The notes below the pieces were generated by a model. The model did no database searches and was not told where the DNA came from. It worked only from the letters and a program-made list of their open reading frames with translations. A program made the position numbers and the translations under genes. DNA of 61,461 nucleotides from a virus, in IMG/VR virus record IMGVR_UViG_3300002231_001522, positions 1 through 61,461 of that record, one strand, 5' to 3'. Of the stretch, positions 53,324 through 61,461 are shown piece by piece. Numbering within the stretch: position 1 is the first letter of the stretch; each line of letters starts with the position of its first letter.

Positions 53324-53352
53324 TTGTTGAAAAAGAAAATTATAATTATATT
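53324..53352 (+). promoter_or_regulatory. Rightward promoter of the packaging/virion block
   Basis: TTGTTG (53324-53329), 17-bp spacer, TATATT (53347-53352), 65 bases before the first virion-block gene. It forms a back-to-back pair with the leftward promoter, only 5 bp apart at their -35 ends. Confidence 0.6.
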
Positions 53353-53416
53353 AATAGAGAATGTAGGTTAAAATATATCAAATTATTCAGTAAACATTCA
53401 TCAACACGGAGTTTGG

Positions 53417-53731
53417 ATGGCGGAATATAACAGTAACTTAGTACTTCTTGTTTTGGGAATTATATTTGCTCTCGTAAAATTATTTGATTATTTTGCAAAG
53501 AATAAATCAAATAAAGAGATTCTTGAAAAAATAGAGTCTCTGTCAGAATTAACAAGCCAAATACATGTTTTATCTTCTGATTTAAATAAGGTTAATAATA
53601 TTAGAGATGAGGATGGAGTACCACTTATTTATGTTCCTCGATCTCTCGGAAGAGACCAGAAACGTATAGCGGAAATAATACAAGGTATGGTTTTTACATT
53701 AGAATCAATGTTAAGGGAATTACAAAAGTAA
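53417..53731 (+). CDS. Small membrane/coiled-coil protein (possible holin or spanin-like)
   Basis: A 104-residue protein with one N-terminal membrane helix (LVLLVLGIIFALVKLF, about residues 8-23) and a long charged coiled coil after it, ending in MVFTLESMLRELQK. It is the first gene of the virion block, just before the terminase. The single helix plus cytoplasmic coiled coil fits a lysis or membrane-anchoring role, but no holin family is recognised. CGGAG precedes the start. Confidence 0.55.
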   Translation: MAEYNSNLVLLVLGIIFALVKLFDYFAKNKSNKEILEKIESLSELTSQIHVLSSDLNKVNNIRDEDGVPLIYVPRSLGRDQKRIAEIIQGMVFTLESMLRELQK

Positions 53732-53747
53732 TAGAAAGAGGTGGAAT

Positions 53748-53981
53748 ATGGCGAAACATTATCAAGGTCTTCTAAATGGTAGAAGTCTTATGCAACCATT
53801 GGCTCCAGGAAATAACGTTAATGAAGATGAGTACAATCGCATTTTCGGTGAAAAAAAACTTAATATAATATCTGATGAATATAGAGAAAAACTTGCTGTT
53901 AATTCTACTATTTCTCAATGGGATATTATAAAGAATAGAGATTTGGGCAATAAAGATATTTCAGAAAAGCACAATGACTAA
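53748..53981 (+). CDS. Hypothetical protein upstream of the terminase
   Basis: A 77-residue protein with AGAGGTGG upstream. It contains APGNNVNEDEYNRIFGEKKL and a polar C-terminus. Its stop shares a base with the terminase start (TAATG). No family. Position suggests a packaging accessory, but no HTH is evident. Confidence 0.55.
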   Translation: MAKHYQGLLNGRSLMQPLAPGNNVNEDEYNRIFGEKKLNIISDEYREKLAVNSTISQWDIIKNRDLGNKDISEKHND

Positions 53982-56317
53982 TGGGTAAATATCCAAAAGG
54001 TGAAGGTGTATCCGTAAAAGGATTTTCAAAAAGATTTAATACTTACAATGGTATTGAGTGTAAATTTAGTAATATTGTAATATTTTCAAGAAAAATGTTA
54101 GAATGTTTTGCCCAATATGAGGAATATCGATACAAAAAAATGTATGCGATAACTCAAAATGAAATTTACAACTATTCTAAAGAAGAAGAAGATACAATTG
54201 CAGATATAAAAAAACAAGTACAATGGTATTATAAAGTCTTGGTATTCCTTAGATATAAATTTAAGGAAATTTATGAGAAAAACCCAGCGGCAAAAAAAGC
54301 AATTGATGAAAGATGTGAGAATGATCCTGTTTATTGGATTAATCATTTTGCAGTTACACATGATCCAAGATTAATACGTTTTGGCATAAATCCTAAAGTT
54401 CCTTTTATTTTATATCCTTCACAAGAATATTTAGTTAAACGTGTTCACAAATCATTATTTGATGGTACTAAACTATTAGTTGAGAAAAGTCGTGGTGAGG
54501 GTGCAACAGAGACATTATGTGCTTATACAACATGGGCTTTTGCTTATCAATCCGATTGTACAATAGGCTGGGGCTCAAGAACAAAATATCAAGTAGATTT
54601 GTCAGACAATCCAAATACTATTTTTGAGAGAATTAGAAGAATAATTAGGCATTTACCAAAAAACATGATTCCTGGCTATTCAAAGAAAAATGATAAAACC
54701 CTACGTATTATAAATCCATATACCAAAAGTGTTATTTATGGTAGTGGAGGTAAAGATATTGGTCGTGGTGATAGAGCCACACAGTTTTTTGTAGATGAGT
54801 TTACAACAATAGAAGATAAAGTTTCTGCATTATCTGGTATGAGTGATACTGCATTCTCTAATATTATTTTCTCTACACCAATGGGAAGAGATAAGTTTTT
54901 TGAAGAAAAGAATGTACGTGAAGTAATCACTATGGCTTGGTATTATAACCCAGCAAAAAATTTAGATTGGATAAAGAAATGCCGTCCGGAAAAATCATGG
55001 TGGTATGAAAATGAGAAGATGAGTAAAGATGAGGCTACAATTAAACAAGAAGTCGATATTTCTTACGATGCTTTTGCTGGTAGTTCAATGATTCCTATGG
55101 AATGGATAAATGCTGCCATAAGTCTTCATACTAAAATTGAAAACATGGGATATGGTGTAAATAGAGCCGGTTTTGATATTGCGGCTTCTGGACAAGATAA
55201 AAATGTATATCAAGCCCGAACTGGTAGGATTGCGTTAAAACCGAAGGAAATACAAGGAGTATCAACACCATTAGAAGCGGCAAGAAGAGTGGCAAGATAT
55301 GCAGAGGAAGACTATGTCGATTGTATAAATTATGATGAAAATGCCTACGGTGAAGATGTTCAGACCGAAATGGGAAAAGAATTTCCATCATTATCTTGGA
55401 AAGGTATAAAAGGACAAAGATCACCAACAGATAGATTTTTAGAAGACGATACTGTAAGAGCCTGTGATAAATTTATGAATTTAAGGGGAGAAGTCTGGTA
55501 TAGTGCGAGAAAAGCATTTGAAAGGACATATCAACATGTTAATAGAATTAAAATATGGCCCGTTAATAAACTAATTAGTATTCCTGATGACAATAGACTA
55601 ATAAATGAACTATCACAACCGTTAATGTTAATTGATTCCGGTAAAATTGGTGTTGAGTCAAAACGTGCAATGAGAGCAAGAAAAATAAAATCACCAAACT
55701 TTGCGGATGCTTTTGTTTATTGTTTCTTTGATGATGGCGAAGCTCCATTAATGTCAGGTTCGTTTAATTACAAAGCGTCTGCCGTTTCTCCTGATGTTAT
55801 TGTTGATCCAAATAGAGCTATTGAAATATTTGGTTCAATATACTGTCCTGATGATATAAATGTGTTTACTATTGCAGGGTCTTATGACCGTACTACTAAA
55901 TCTATTCGGATTGTATATGCTTCAAAAACCGGAATATCGGAACTCGATTATATTAATTCAGAGATAAAAGATGTTTGTAGAAATTTACAAGTCAATAATT
56001 GGTTTGCTCCTGAGAAAATAATTAAAACATGTGAAGATGGTACAAATGGATTATTTTACAAATTACGTAAAAAAGGGATAAGGCCTTCAGTTGTTTATTT
56101 AAAAGATTTAACCACAGTTTACAGCGTTATTGAAAATTTATTTAAACATGACAGATTGCTGATTAATTCAGAGTTAGACAATTTTGTTAATAATATAAGA
56201 AATTGGAAAATTGATAAAGGAAAACCTGTAAATGATTTACCTTATGTTAATTGTTTATTGCTTTTTATGTCGGGGTTACTACAGAACAGAATGCGGAAAA
56301 TGTACGATTTAGAATAA
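53981..56317 (+). CDS. terL: Terminase large subunit
   Basis: A 778-residue protein. The ATPase has a deviant Walker A, KSRGEGATET (169-178), and Walker B FFVDEF (D272-E273). The nuclease starts at FDIAASGQDKN (D399) and continues to SPNFADAFVYCFFDD, the last nuclease Asp region. It pumps DNA into the prohead and cuts it. At 778 residues it is much longer than the usual 450-600, with an extra C-terminal region from about 600 that looks like a second, degenerate RNase H-like fold. No obvious small subunit lies directly upstream. Confidence 0.9.
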   Translation: MGKYPKGEGVSVKGFSKRFNTYNGIECKFSNIVIFSRKMLECFAQYEEYRYKKMYAITQNEIYNYSKEEEDTIADIKKQVQWYYKVLVFLRYKFKEIYEKNPAAKKAIDERCENDPVYWINHFAVTHDPRLIRFGINPKVPFILYPSQEYLVKRVHKSLFDGTKLLVEKSRGEGATETLCAYTTWAFAYQSDCTIGWGSRTKYQVDLSDNPNTIFERIRRIIRHLPKNMIPGYSKKNDKTLRIINPYTKSVIYGSGGKDIGRGDRATQFFVDEFTTIEDKVSALSGMSDTAFSNIIFSTPMGRDKFFEEKNVREVITMAWYYNPAKNLDWIKKCRPEKSWWYENEKMSKDEATIKQEVDISYDAFAGSSMIPMEWINAAISLHTKIENMGYGVNRAGFDIAASGQDKNVYQARTGRIALKPKEIQGVSTPLEAARRVARYAEEDYVDCINYDENAYGEDVQTEMGKEFPSLSWKGIKGQRSPTDRFLEDDTVRACDKFMNLRGEVWYSARKAFERTYQHVNRIKIWPVNKLISIPDDNRLINELSQPLMLIDSGKIGVESKRAMRARKIKSPNFADAFVYCFFDDGEAPLMSGSFNYKASAVSPDVIVDPNRAIEIFGSIYCPDDINVFTIAGSYDRTTKSIRIVYASKTGISELDYINSEIKDVCRNLQVNNWFAPEKIIKTCEDGTNGLFYKLRKKGIRPSVVYLKDLTTVYSVIENLFKHDRLLINSELDNFVNNIRNWKIDKGKPVNDLPYVNCLLLFMSGLLQNRMRKMYDLE

Positions 56318-56379
56318 GTAATAAAAATTTTAATAACATTTTTTTGATACAGATAGTATATTATGTATAGGATATAAAT

Positions 56380-58458
56380 ATGTCAACACGAATTGATACA
56401 TTAATAAAACAACAAATAGCCACAGATAGTGACTTAGCGAATCTAATGCAATCATACGAAGATGCTTTAGACAATCACCGTCCATTCCGTAATAGAGCTA
56501 TTAGAAATATAAAATACCATGCGTCATTAACCCCCACAGATGTAATTCAAAATGTATGGTTAAGAGAATTAGCACAAAAAGGATTACCGGCAAAAAATTA
56601 TAATCTGATACAATTATTTGTTGAAGGTCATGTCGGAAATTATTTAAATTACCGAACAACACCAAAGTTTTCTACACAAGAGGTGTATAAAAAATCAACG
56701 GATAAGCTAAATGAGATATTTCTAACCGATGCTGATAATTTTAAATACGATGAAGCATGGCAAGAATTTGCTCAAAATGCTTGTCTAATACGTGGAGTAT
56801 CTGAAATTAAAATCATAAGGTCAGACGCATATCCTCGTGGAAGAATCAAATTAGTGAATCACCAGTCTACTGATGTTATTTTCGATGCTACTGTAAAGAG
56901 CAATAACATCGCCAGAGATTCTAAATATTGTTTTAAAGAATATAATTTAACTCCATTAGACTTAGTTTATATGTTTCCTGAAAAACGTGATCAACTGGAA
57001 ATGATGTTATATAACTTTGCTAAAGAATATACAGATGGCGGCAATTTACAATCAAAATTTGAAACAGTTAGACAGGCGTATTGGAATAATACCGTTAAAG
57101 TTGTAGAATCTTTTCATATTTATCCAAAAACCACGGTCAAAGAATTTGATGTAAAAAATGGAGTATTGCTTCCTAATACTGGTTTTAGTCTCGGTTCAGA
57201 AGATGATGCGATTGCAAAACAAGTCTGGGCGGGTGAAAAAGGAATTGAAATAAGTAGCGATATTAAAAGAATTATAAAAAAGTCAGAGGTGTTAATGGTT
57301 ACTACGATGGTTCCTGAATGGGGGCTTTTGCTGGAACACAGAAAAGACCAAAGACAAATAATGCGACCAGATGGCACAATAAGACTTCCTTTTTTTACAT
57401 GTTCTTTTGTTACTGTTGGTGGTGAGAGTATTGGTGTGCCTGATTATGCGATAGATTCCCAGGATGATATTAATTTAGCTGAATTAAATAAATCAAAATA
57501 TTTACATAAAATGCCAATTGGTGGAAAAACAATATATCACCCCTTAATACATGGCGATAGACCTGAAAAAAAACAAGACTTTATTGACAATTTTAATGAT
57601 AATACAATTCCCTTTGAAATGTCACATGATGCTCCTTTAGGGCAAAGATTAGTCGATATTGTTGGACAACAGAGTATCCCAAGAGATGTGCTTGGAGATG
57701 AGAGTTTTAAGATTTCATTATTAAAAGAAATATTAAGATTGCCTCCAGCAATGCAAGGTCAAGTTGGAAAGTCTGGTGAAAGTGCATTATTGCATAGTAG
57801 AAAAGTTGCCGATGCGAATAGTATGTTACAAAATTCAATTGAATCATGGCAAATTGCACAAAGAGAATTTCACGAATCATGGCTGTTCTTAGCAATCAAA
57901 ATATACGGCGGTGATAGTCAAGATGCTATTATAACTAATATGGATAGAAAATTCACCAGAGAAGGCGTAACCGTTGAAGTTAATAAATTTAAAGGTATTA
58001 GTCAAAATGGTGAAATACAGTTAGAAGATGCAATAAGTGACATTGATCCATTTAAAGTTCAGATTATTCCTGTTAAAAAGAATTATAATATGAGGTCAGT
58101 ACGCAGAGATATTGTTGCGGCTATATTACAACAGATACCAAGAACAGACCAAAATGAGGCTATTTTTGCCGTATTGCAAAGTGAATTGATTGATAATGTT
58201 GAGGAACTTGATCCAAATGATAAGATTATTCTTGAACAAATTAATAAACTAATATTGGAAGAAAGCAGAAATAAACTCTTACTAAGAAACTTAACCATAG
58301 AATCGGAGATAAATGCAAGAATAGCTCAAACAAATGCAGTTTTAAATAGTCCAGAGAATATGAATACAGCACCAGACCAAGGTGTAAATGTTAATAATCA
58401 AGTGCAAAATCAAATTGCACCGAATCCACAACAGGTGAATCAGCCTGCCCAAATATAG
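56380..58458 (+). CDS. Portal protein
   Basis: A 692-residue protein after the terminase, at the portal's usual place and within the size range of podovirus portals. The N-terminus is helical (LANLMQSYEDALDNHRPF). The middle contains wing-like beta segments (IFDATVKSNNIARDSKYCF), and SGESALLHSRKVADANSML with DSQDAIITNMDRKF is typical of the portal stem/crown region. The C-terminus is Asn/Gln-rich. It forms the DNA entry/exit ring. AGGA precedes the start. Confidence 0.8.
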   Translation: MSTRIDTLIKQQIATDSDLANLMQSYEDALDNHRPFRNRAIRNIKYHASLTPTDVIQNVWLRELAQKGLPAKNYNLIQLFVEGHVGNYLNYRTTPKFSTQEVYKKSTDKLNEIFLTDADNFKYDEAWQEFAQNACLIRGVSEIKIIRSDAYPRGRIKLVNHQSTDVIFDATVKSNNIARDSKYCFKEYNLTPLDLVYMFPEKRDQLEMMLYNFAKEYTDGGNLQSKFETVRQAYWNNTVKVVESFHIYPKTTVKEFDVKNGVLLPNTGFSLGSEDDAIAKQVWAGEKGIEISSDIKRIIKKSEVLMVTTMVPEWGLLLEHRKDQRQIMRPDGTIRLPFFTCSFVTVGGESIGVPDYAIDSQDDINLAELNKSKYLHKMPIGGKTIYHPLIHGDRPEKKQDFIDNFNDNTIPFEMSHDAPLGQRLVDIVGQQSIPRDVLGDESFKISLLKEILRLPPAMQGQVGKSGESALLHSRKVADANSMLQNSIESWQIAQREFHESWLFLAIKIYGGDSQDAIITNMDRKFTREGVTVEVNKFKGISQNGEIQLEDAISDIDPFKVQIIPVKKNYNMRSVRRDIVAAILQQIPRTDQNEAIFAVLQSELIDNVEELDPNDKIILEQINKLILEESRNKLLLRNLTIESEINARIAQTNAVLNSPENMNTAPDQGVNVNNQVQNQIAPNPQQVNQPAQI

Positions 58459-58463
58459 GAGAA

Positions 58464-59828
58464 ATGATGAAATTAAGTGATCCAAGATATTTAGATGCAA
58501 TTAAAAAAATCAATTCAGGTAATGGCGAATTAATTCGTCAAGGTCGTGACGAACTTATGCAAATTAAAACTGAATTAGATACTGAAGCTACTTCACAACA
58601 ACAGGAGTCTAATACCCAGCAACAAGATATTAACAATCAACAAACAACTCAAACTGAGAATGTTGATGGTTCACAATTAACACAACAAGAAAAAAAGTTT
58701 ACTACAATAATTGATGGGAAAGAAGTAGTAATTGATGATCCTGATGGTTTCCTAAATAGGAGAGACCTTTCTGGAATGAAGACAAAAATGGTAAATCAAG
58801 ACCGTTTTATCGATAAAATTACAAATGAAAATTTAGATTTAAGACAACAGATAAATATGGTTAATCAAAAATTAGCCAAATTTGGAAACGAACAAACTAC
58901 ACAGCAGAATCAAACTCTTGATAACATAAATCAACAACAGCCGCAAACACAGCAACAGACTCAAAACCAAGAAAAAAGTGGATACCAAAATAACATAGAT
59001 TCTGAGTATAATTTAGATTTTTTGGATACTGATCCAACTTTATGGACAGAAGACCAAGCAAACCAATTTAAAGATTACACAAAACGGACAAACGAACGCC
59101 AATTAGCACTTGAAAAACAGGTACAAGAGCAAAGTCTATATATAAACGAAAAAAAACAATTAGAAAAACAAACAGTTGAGGAAGAGAATATTAAAAAGTT
59201 TTATGCTGAAGGTGATAATTATGCAAAGACACATTTAAAACCTCTTTCAAAACCTTTACACGAAGTACATAATGAAATAAACAACTGGTCTGATAAAATC
59301 GCATTAGCGGCTGGATTAAAAAAACCACCTGAAAATGATTTAGGTTTTTCAGATTATATTAACAAAAGAAATGAACTTGCGGCTAAATACTATTCTGGAG
59401 ATCCAGAAACAGTACAGTCTTTAAGTGCGATTACGCCTCCTGATGATTTAGATACATACTATAAAGTTAGTGATGCGTATAATAAAAGAGCAGAGCTAAT
59501 AGCTCGTAAGGAATTAGGCGAGAATGCTACATTAGAACACTATTGGGCACATTCAAATTACTCGAATGGGAATTTTAGTAAAGTGGCGGATTTGTCAAAA
59601 GCCGAAGGATTAGCACAAGGTAGAGAGTCGGTAATCAACGTTATGACAAATAACGATGAACAAAATGCTCGTACAATAGACCAAGTACCAGCAAGCGACG
59701 GTCAAAACAAAATGCAAAGAGTTTTGCAGGTAATGAAAGCTACTCCAGAACAGAGAGCTGGAAATCCAGCGTTACAAGCGGAGTATGAACAATATTACCA
59801 AAAGTATAAACCAAAGAATTTATTTTAA
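58464..59828 (+). CDS. Scaffold protein
   Basis: A 454-residue protein between portal and major capsid genes, the usual scaffold place. Its composition is typical: long Gln/Asn-rich low-complexity stretches (QQESNTQQQDINNQQTTQ) and highly helical charged regions, with no enzymatic motif. AGGAG lies just before tandem ATGs (58464, 58467). It would guide capsid assembly and then leave or be degraded. Confidence 0.75.
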   Translation: MMKLSDPRYLDAIKKINSGNGELIRQGRDELMQIKTELDTEATSQQQESNTQQQDINNQQTTQTENVDGSQLTQQEKKFTTIIDGKEVVIDDPDGFLNRRDLSGMKTKMVNQDRFIDKITNENLDLRQQINMVNQKLAKFGNEQTTQQNQTLDNINQQQPQTQQQTQNQEKSGYQNNIDSEYNLDFLDTDPTLWTEDQANQFKDYTKRTNERQLALEKQVQEQSLYINEKKQLEKQTVEEENIKKFYAEGDNYAKTHLKPLSKPLHEVHNEINNWSDKIALAAGLKKPPENDLGFSDYINKRNELAAKYYSGDPETVQSLSAITPPDDLDTYYKVSDAYNKRAELIARKELGENATLEHYWAHSNYSNGNFSKVADLSKAEGLAQGRESVINVMTNNDEQNARTIDQVPASDGQNKMQRVLQVMKATPEQRAGNPALQAEYEQYYQKYKPKNLF

Positions 59829-59849
59829 AATTAACGGAGAAGAAAAATT

Positions 59850-61124
59850 ATGGCAGATTTTGTACCACAAGAAGACCTCGCAACCAAAGAAGTAGAAGCT
59901 CTTATTCGTCATGCTTGGTCTAATGAGATTAATTATTTTGCCGTTCAGGCAGATCCAATGGTTCCGGCTGTAGGTTCAGGAATTATTGGTGATATAGATG
60001 CAGGAAAAAGAAGTGATAACAACGAAGTAACTTCTATTCCTGGAAAAGTAATACAGAATATTGAAGTTAACGGAGAAACCAAAACGGTACGTTCAGTTAC
60101 ACTTCAAAAAACATTGCCTCTTCAGGGTGATGGGTATACTGGTTTAACTAATCCAACTAATCAAGAGCAAGTCCGTTTTCGCTATTGTAAGGTATATGCA
60201 AATGACATGGGACATTCAACATCTTACAAAGATTGGGGAATAACATCTCGTGAAATGGAAAAAACTGGCTGGAAAGATAACGTTAAAAAACTTTTAGCCG
60301 CATGGCGTGGTGAAAAAGAAGGTTACGACATGAGACATGCGTTAATATGGGGTGTTTCTCCAAATTTAACTGATGCTCCTCATTCTTTGACTGAAGCGTT
60401 TAATCCACAAGCAATTTTGCTTACTGATGGTGCATTAGATAGCATTCAACCTGCGTATACCTTTACACCAGCATCATACAATACTAATGTAATGAATGCT
60501 TGTCTTAATGCTGCCACTACGGTAGCTGCAACAAGTCCAACCATTCCTAAACTCGTTTATTTAGCGTCTACATTAGAAGAACGTTATATCATGCCTTTTA
60601 AATGGGAAGGTCGCGAATTATGGGCTTTGTATATGCACCCTAAAGATGTTGATATTCTTAACAACTTTACAATTGCAGGTTCCTATGGTGCATACATAAA
60701 AGATGTTGCCGCTTTTGGAAAAGGCGATCTTGCGTCTGTTATTCCTCATGCTGCATTTATCGTAAGTGAACGTTTAGTTATTGTACGTGATAAAAGAACA
60801 CCGCTTCTTGGTATTACCGACAACGTAACATACGAAACAGCTTTCATGAAACCTGGTAGAAAAGACCAACGTCCAACGGTAACAGGTACGACTGTAATGG
60901 CTTGTAACCTTCTTATGGGTGAAGATGCGTTAATTCGTTTTAGTCCTGAGCCTTGGAGTTTTCATTATGACGAGTTGAATCATGCTAAAGATAAATTTGT
61001 ATCTTATGATACAGCTTTGTCTTATCAACGTTCTGAATACGATGATGATAATGGGTCAACCTCAGCGGATAACTTTTTGTCAGAAGGTAGTGCTGTAGTT
61101 CTAACGAAACATATTGCAGCATAG
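59850..61124 (+). CDS. Major capsid protein
   Basis: A 424-residue protein with the gene order portal-scaffold-capsid. The region LPLQGDGYTGLTNPTNQEQ, then CKVYANDMGHSTSYKDWGITSREM, matches N4 gp56-like HK97-fold capsid proteins. The ACGGAG binding site is strong, codon use is smooth, and a hairpin terminator follows immediately, as expected for a highly expressed protein. Confidence 0.85.
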   Translation: MADFVPQEDLATKEVEALIRHAWSNEINYFAVQADPMVPAVGSGIIGDIDAGKRSDNNEVTSIPGKVIQNIEVNGETKTVRSVTLQKTLPLQGDGYTGLTNPTNQEQVRFRYCKVYANDMGHSTSYKDWGITSREMEKTGWKDNVKKLLAAWRGEKEGYDMRHALIWGVSPNLTDAPHSLTEAFNPQAILLTDGALDSIQPAYTFTPASYNTNVMNACLNAATTVAATSPTIPKLVYLASTLEERYIMPFKWEGRELWALYMHPKDVDILNNFTIAGSYGAYIKDVAAFGKGDLASVIPHAAFIVSERLVIVRDKRTPLLGITDNVTYETAFMKPGRKDQRPTVTGTTVMACNLLMGEDALIRFSPEPWSFHYDELNHAKDKFVSYDTALSYQRSEYDDDNGSTSADNFLSEGSAVVLTKHIAA

Positions 61125-61136
61125 GTTTAATTTAAT

Positions 61137-61166
61137 TTCTTGCACTTATTGTCGTAAGTGCAAGAA
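61137..61166 (+). terminator. Hairpin after the capsid gene
   Basis: Perfect 12-bp stem TTCTTGCACTTA (61137-61148) and TAAGTGCAAGAA (61155-61166), six-base loop, then CATCTTTTT. It is the strongest hairpin in the window. It probably limits transcription past the capsid gene so that the capsid is made in excess. Confidence 0.8.
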
Positions 61167-61201
61167 CATCTTTTTAACATATATTTTAGGAGAGTAAGCA
61201 A

Positions 61202-61461
61202 ATGATATATAGTAATGCAGTTAAAGGTCTAAAACCAAGTCAATTTATAAAACTTCCTGGTGATTACCGTGGATTAGGTATTGATGAATTTCTTTCAGTA
61301 TGCGAAATGGCTGAGTTAAAATTAATAATACTTCAACATGGTTTAAAAACAAGTAGATTAGGATCACGTACCGGCTCTTCGTTTCAACAAGTAACTATTA
61401 AAAATACTGGTGGAAGAAACGAAACTAAATTTGTTTTCACAACAAACAAAGATTTCGAAGG
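61202..61461 (+). CDS. 5' part of the gene crossing the circular join
   Basis: ATG 61202 has AGGAG upstream; the frame is open to the window end and continues at base 2 to a stop at 677-679 (279 residues in total). The start MIYSNAVKGLKPSQFIKL is soluble with no signal or membrane segment. See the entry at 1-679 for the rest and for function. Confidence 0.85.
   Translation, partial: MIYSNAVKGLKPSQFIKLPGDYRGLGIDEFLSVCEMAELKLIILQHGLKTSRLGSRTGSSFQQVTIKNTGGRNETKFVFTTNKDFE

Noticed and set aside
56341-56372. Promoter before the portal gene (TTGATA with TATAGG or TATATT)
   Set aside because: Spacings are 16 bp with a poor -10, or no -35 for TATATT; read-through from the terminase is sufficient.
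1-61461. CRISPR array or insertion sequence
   Set aside because: No regularly spaced identical repeats with unique spacers and no transposase motif were seen; the 45-bp and 27-bp repeats are contiguous coding repeats.

Overview
This window is a complete circular genome of an AT-rich tailed phage, probably a podovirus, most likely assembled from a metagenome. The first 99 bases are repeated exactly as the last 99, so the unique circle is 61,362 bp and one virion gene crosses the join (61202 onward, continuing to 679). TAA, TAG and TGA all serve as stops and most starts carry a clear AGGAG/AAAGGA ribosome binding site, so the code is standard and the host uses Shine-Dalgarno initiation. The host cannot be named from sequence alone. 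Large polyvalent proteins of this kind are best known from phages of Proteobacteria and other Gram-negatives, but this is only a hint.

Layout. (1) Virion block, + strand, 53417 through the join to 27191: small membrane/coiled-coil protein, large terminase, portal, scaffold, major capsid protein, then connector and tail-hub proteins, a PKD-domain tail protein, three ejection-type proteins, a giant 4093-residue polyvalent protein (pyrophosphatase-like domain, N6-methylase, SNF2-type helicase, zincin-like domain, LPD38-like C-terminus) and three fibre/adhesin genes, closed by a hairpin terminator at 27219-27246. (2) Early/replication operon, + strand, 27341-37763. It starts from a promoter overlapped by an ACAACA/TGTTGT operator. 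It encodes a RecE-type exonuclease, a Rad52-type annealing protein, an XRE repressor-like protein, an SbcC-like ATPase, an AAA+ ATPase, a DUF5675 protein, a replication-initiator-like protein with 45-bp internal repeats, a VRR-NUC nuclease and small unknowns. (3) Two leftward accessory arms, 37868-44738 and 46874-53248. They hold small proteins: KilA-N, a sliding-clamp-like protein, two beta-repeat proteins, duplicated 'DIEYRYG' proteins, two possible GNAT-like proteins, many zinc-ribbon proteins, DUF5662, an orphan DNA methyltransferase, a class 3 lipase and an ASCH-domain protein. (4) Between the arms, one rightward gene that may be the small terminase, followed by about 1.17 kb without a convincing gene. 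That stretch holds DnaA-box-like sites, a 37-nt polypurine run, a strong hairpin and repeated GCTTCGC elements.

How it fits together. DNA replication appears to rely on the host polymerase, because no polymerase, primase or replicative helicase was recognised. A phage initiator and a RecE/Rad52 recombination pair would start replication and build concatemers. Packaging is probably headful: the only end overlap has assembler k-mer size, which suggests circularly permuted ends. The giant polyvalent protein is probably carried in the virion and injected to protect incoming DNA. Five of the six promoter-like sites listed share a 17-bp spacer and a TATATT -10 box. The least explained parts are the 44.8-46.9 kb intergenic block and the leftward accessory cassettes.
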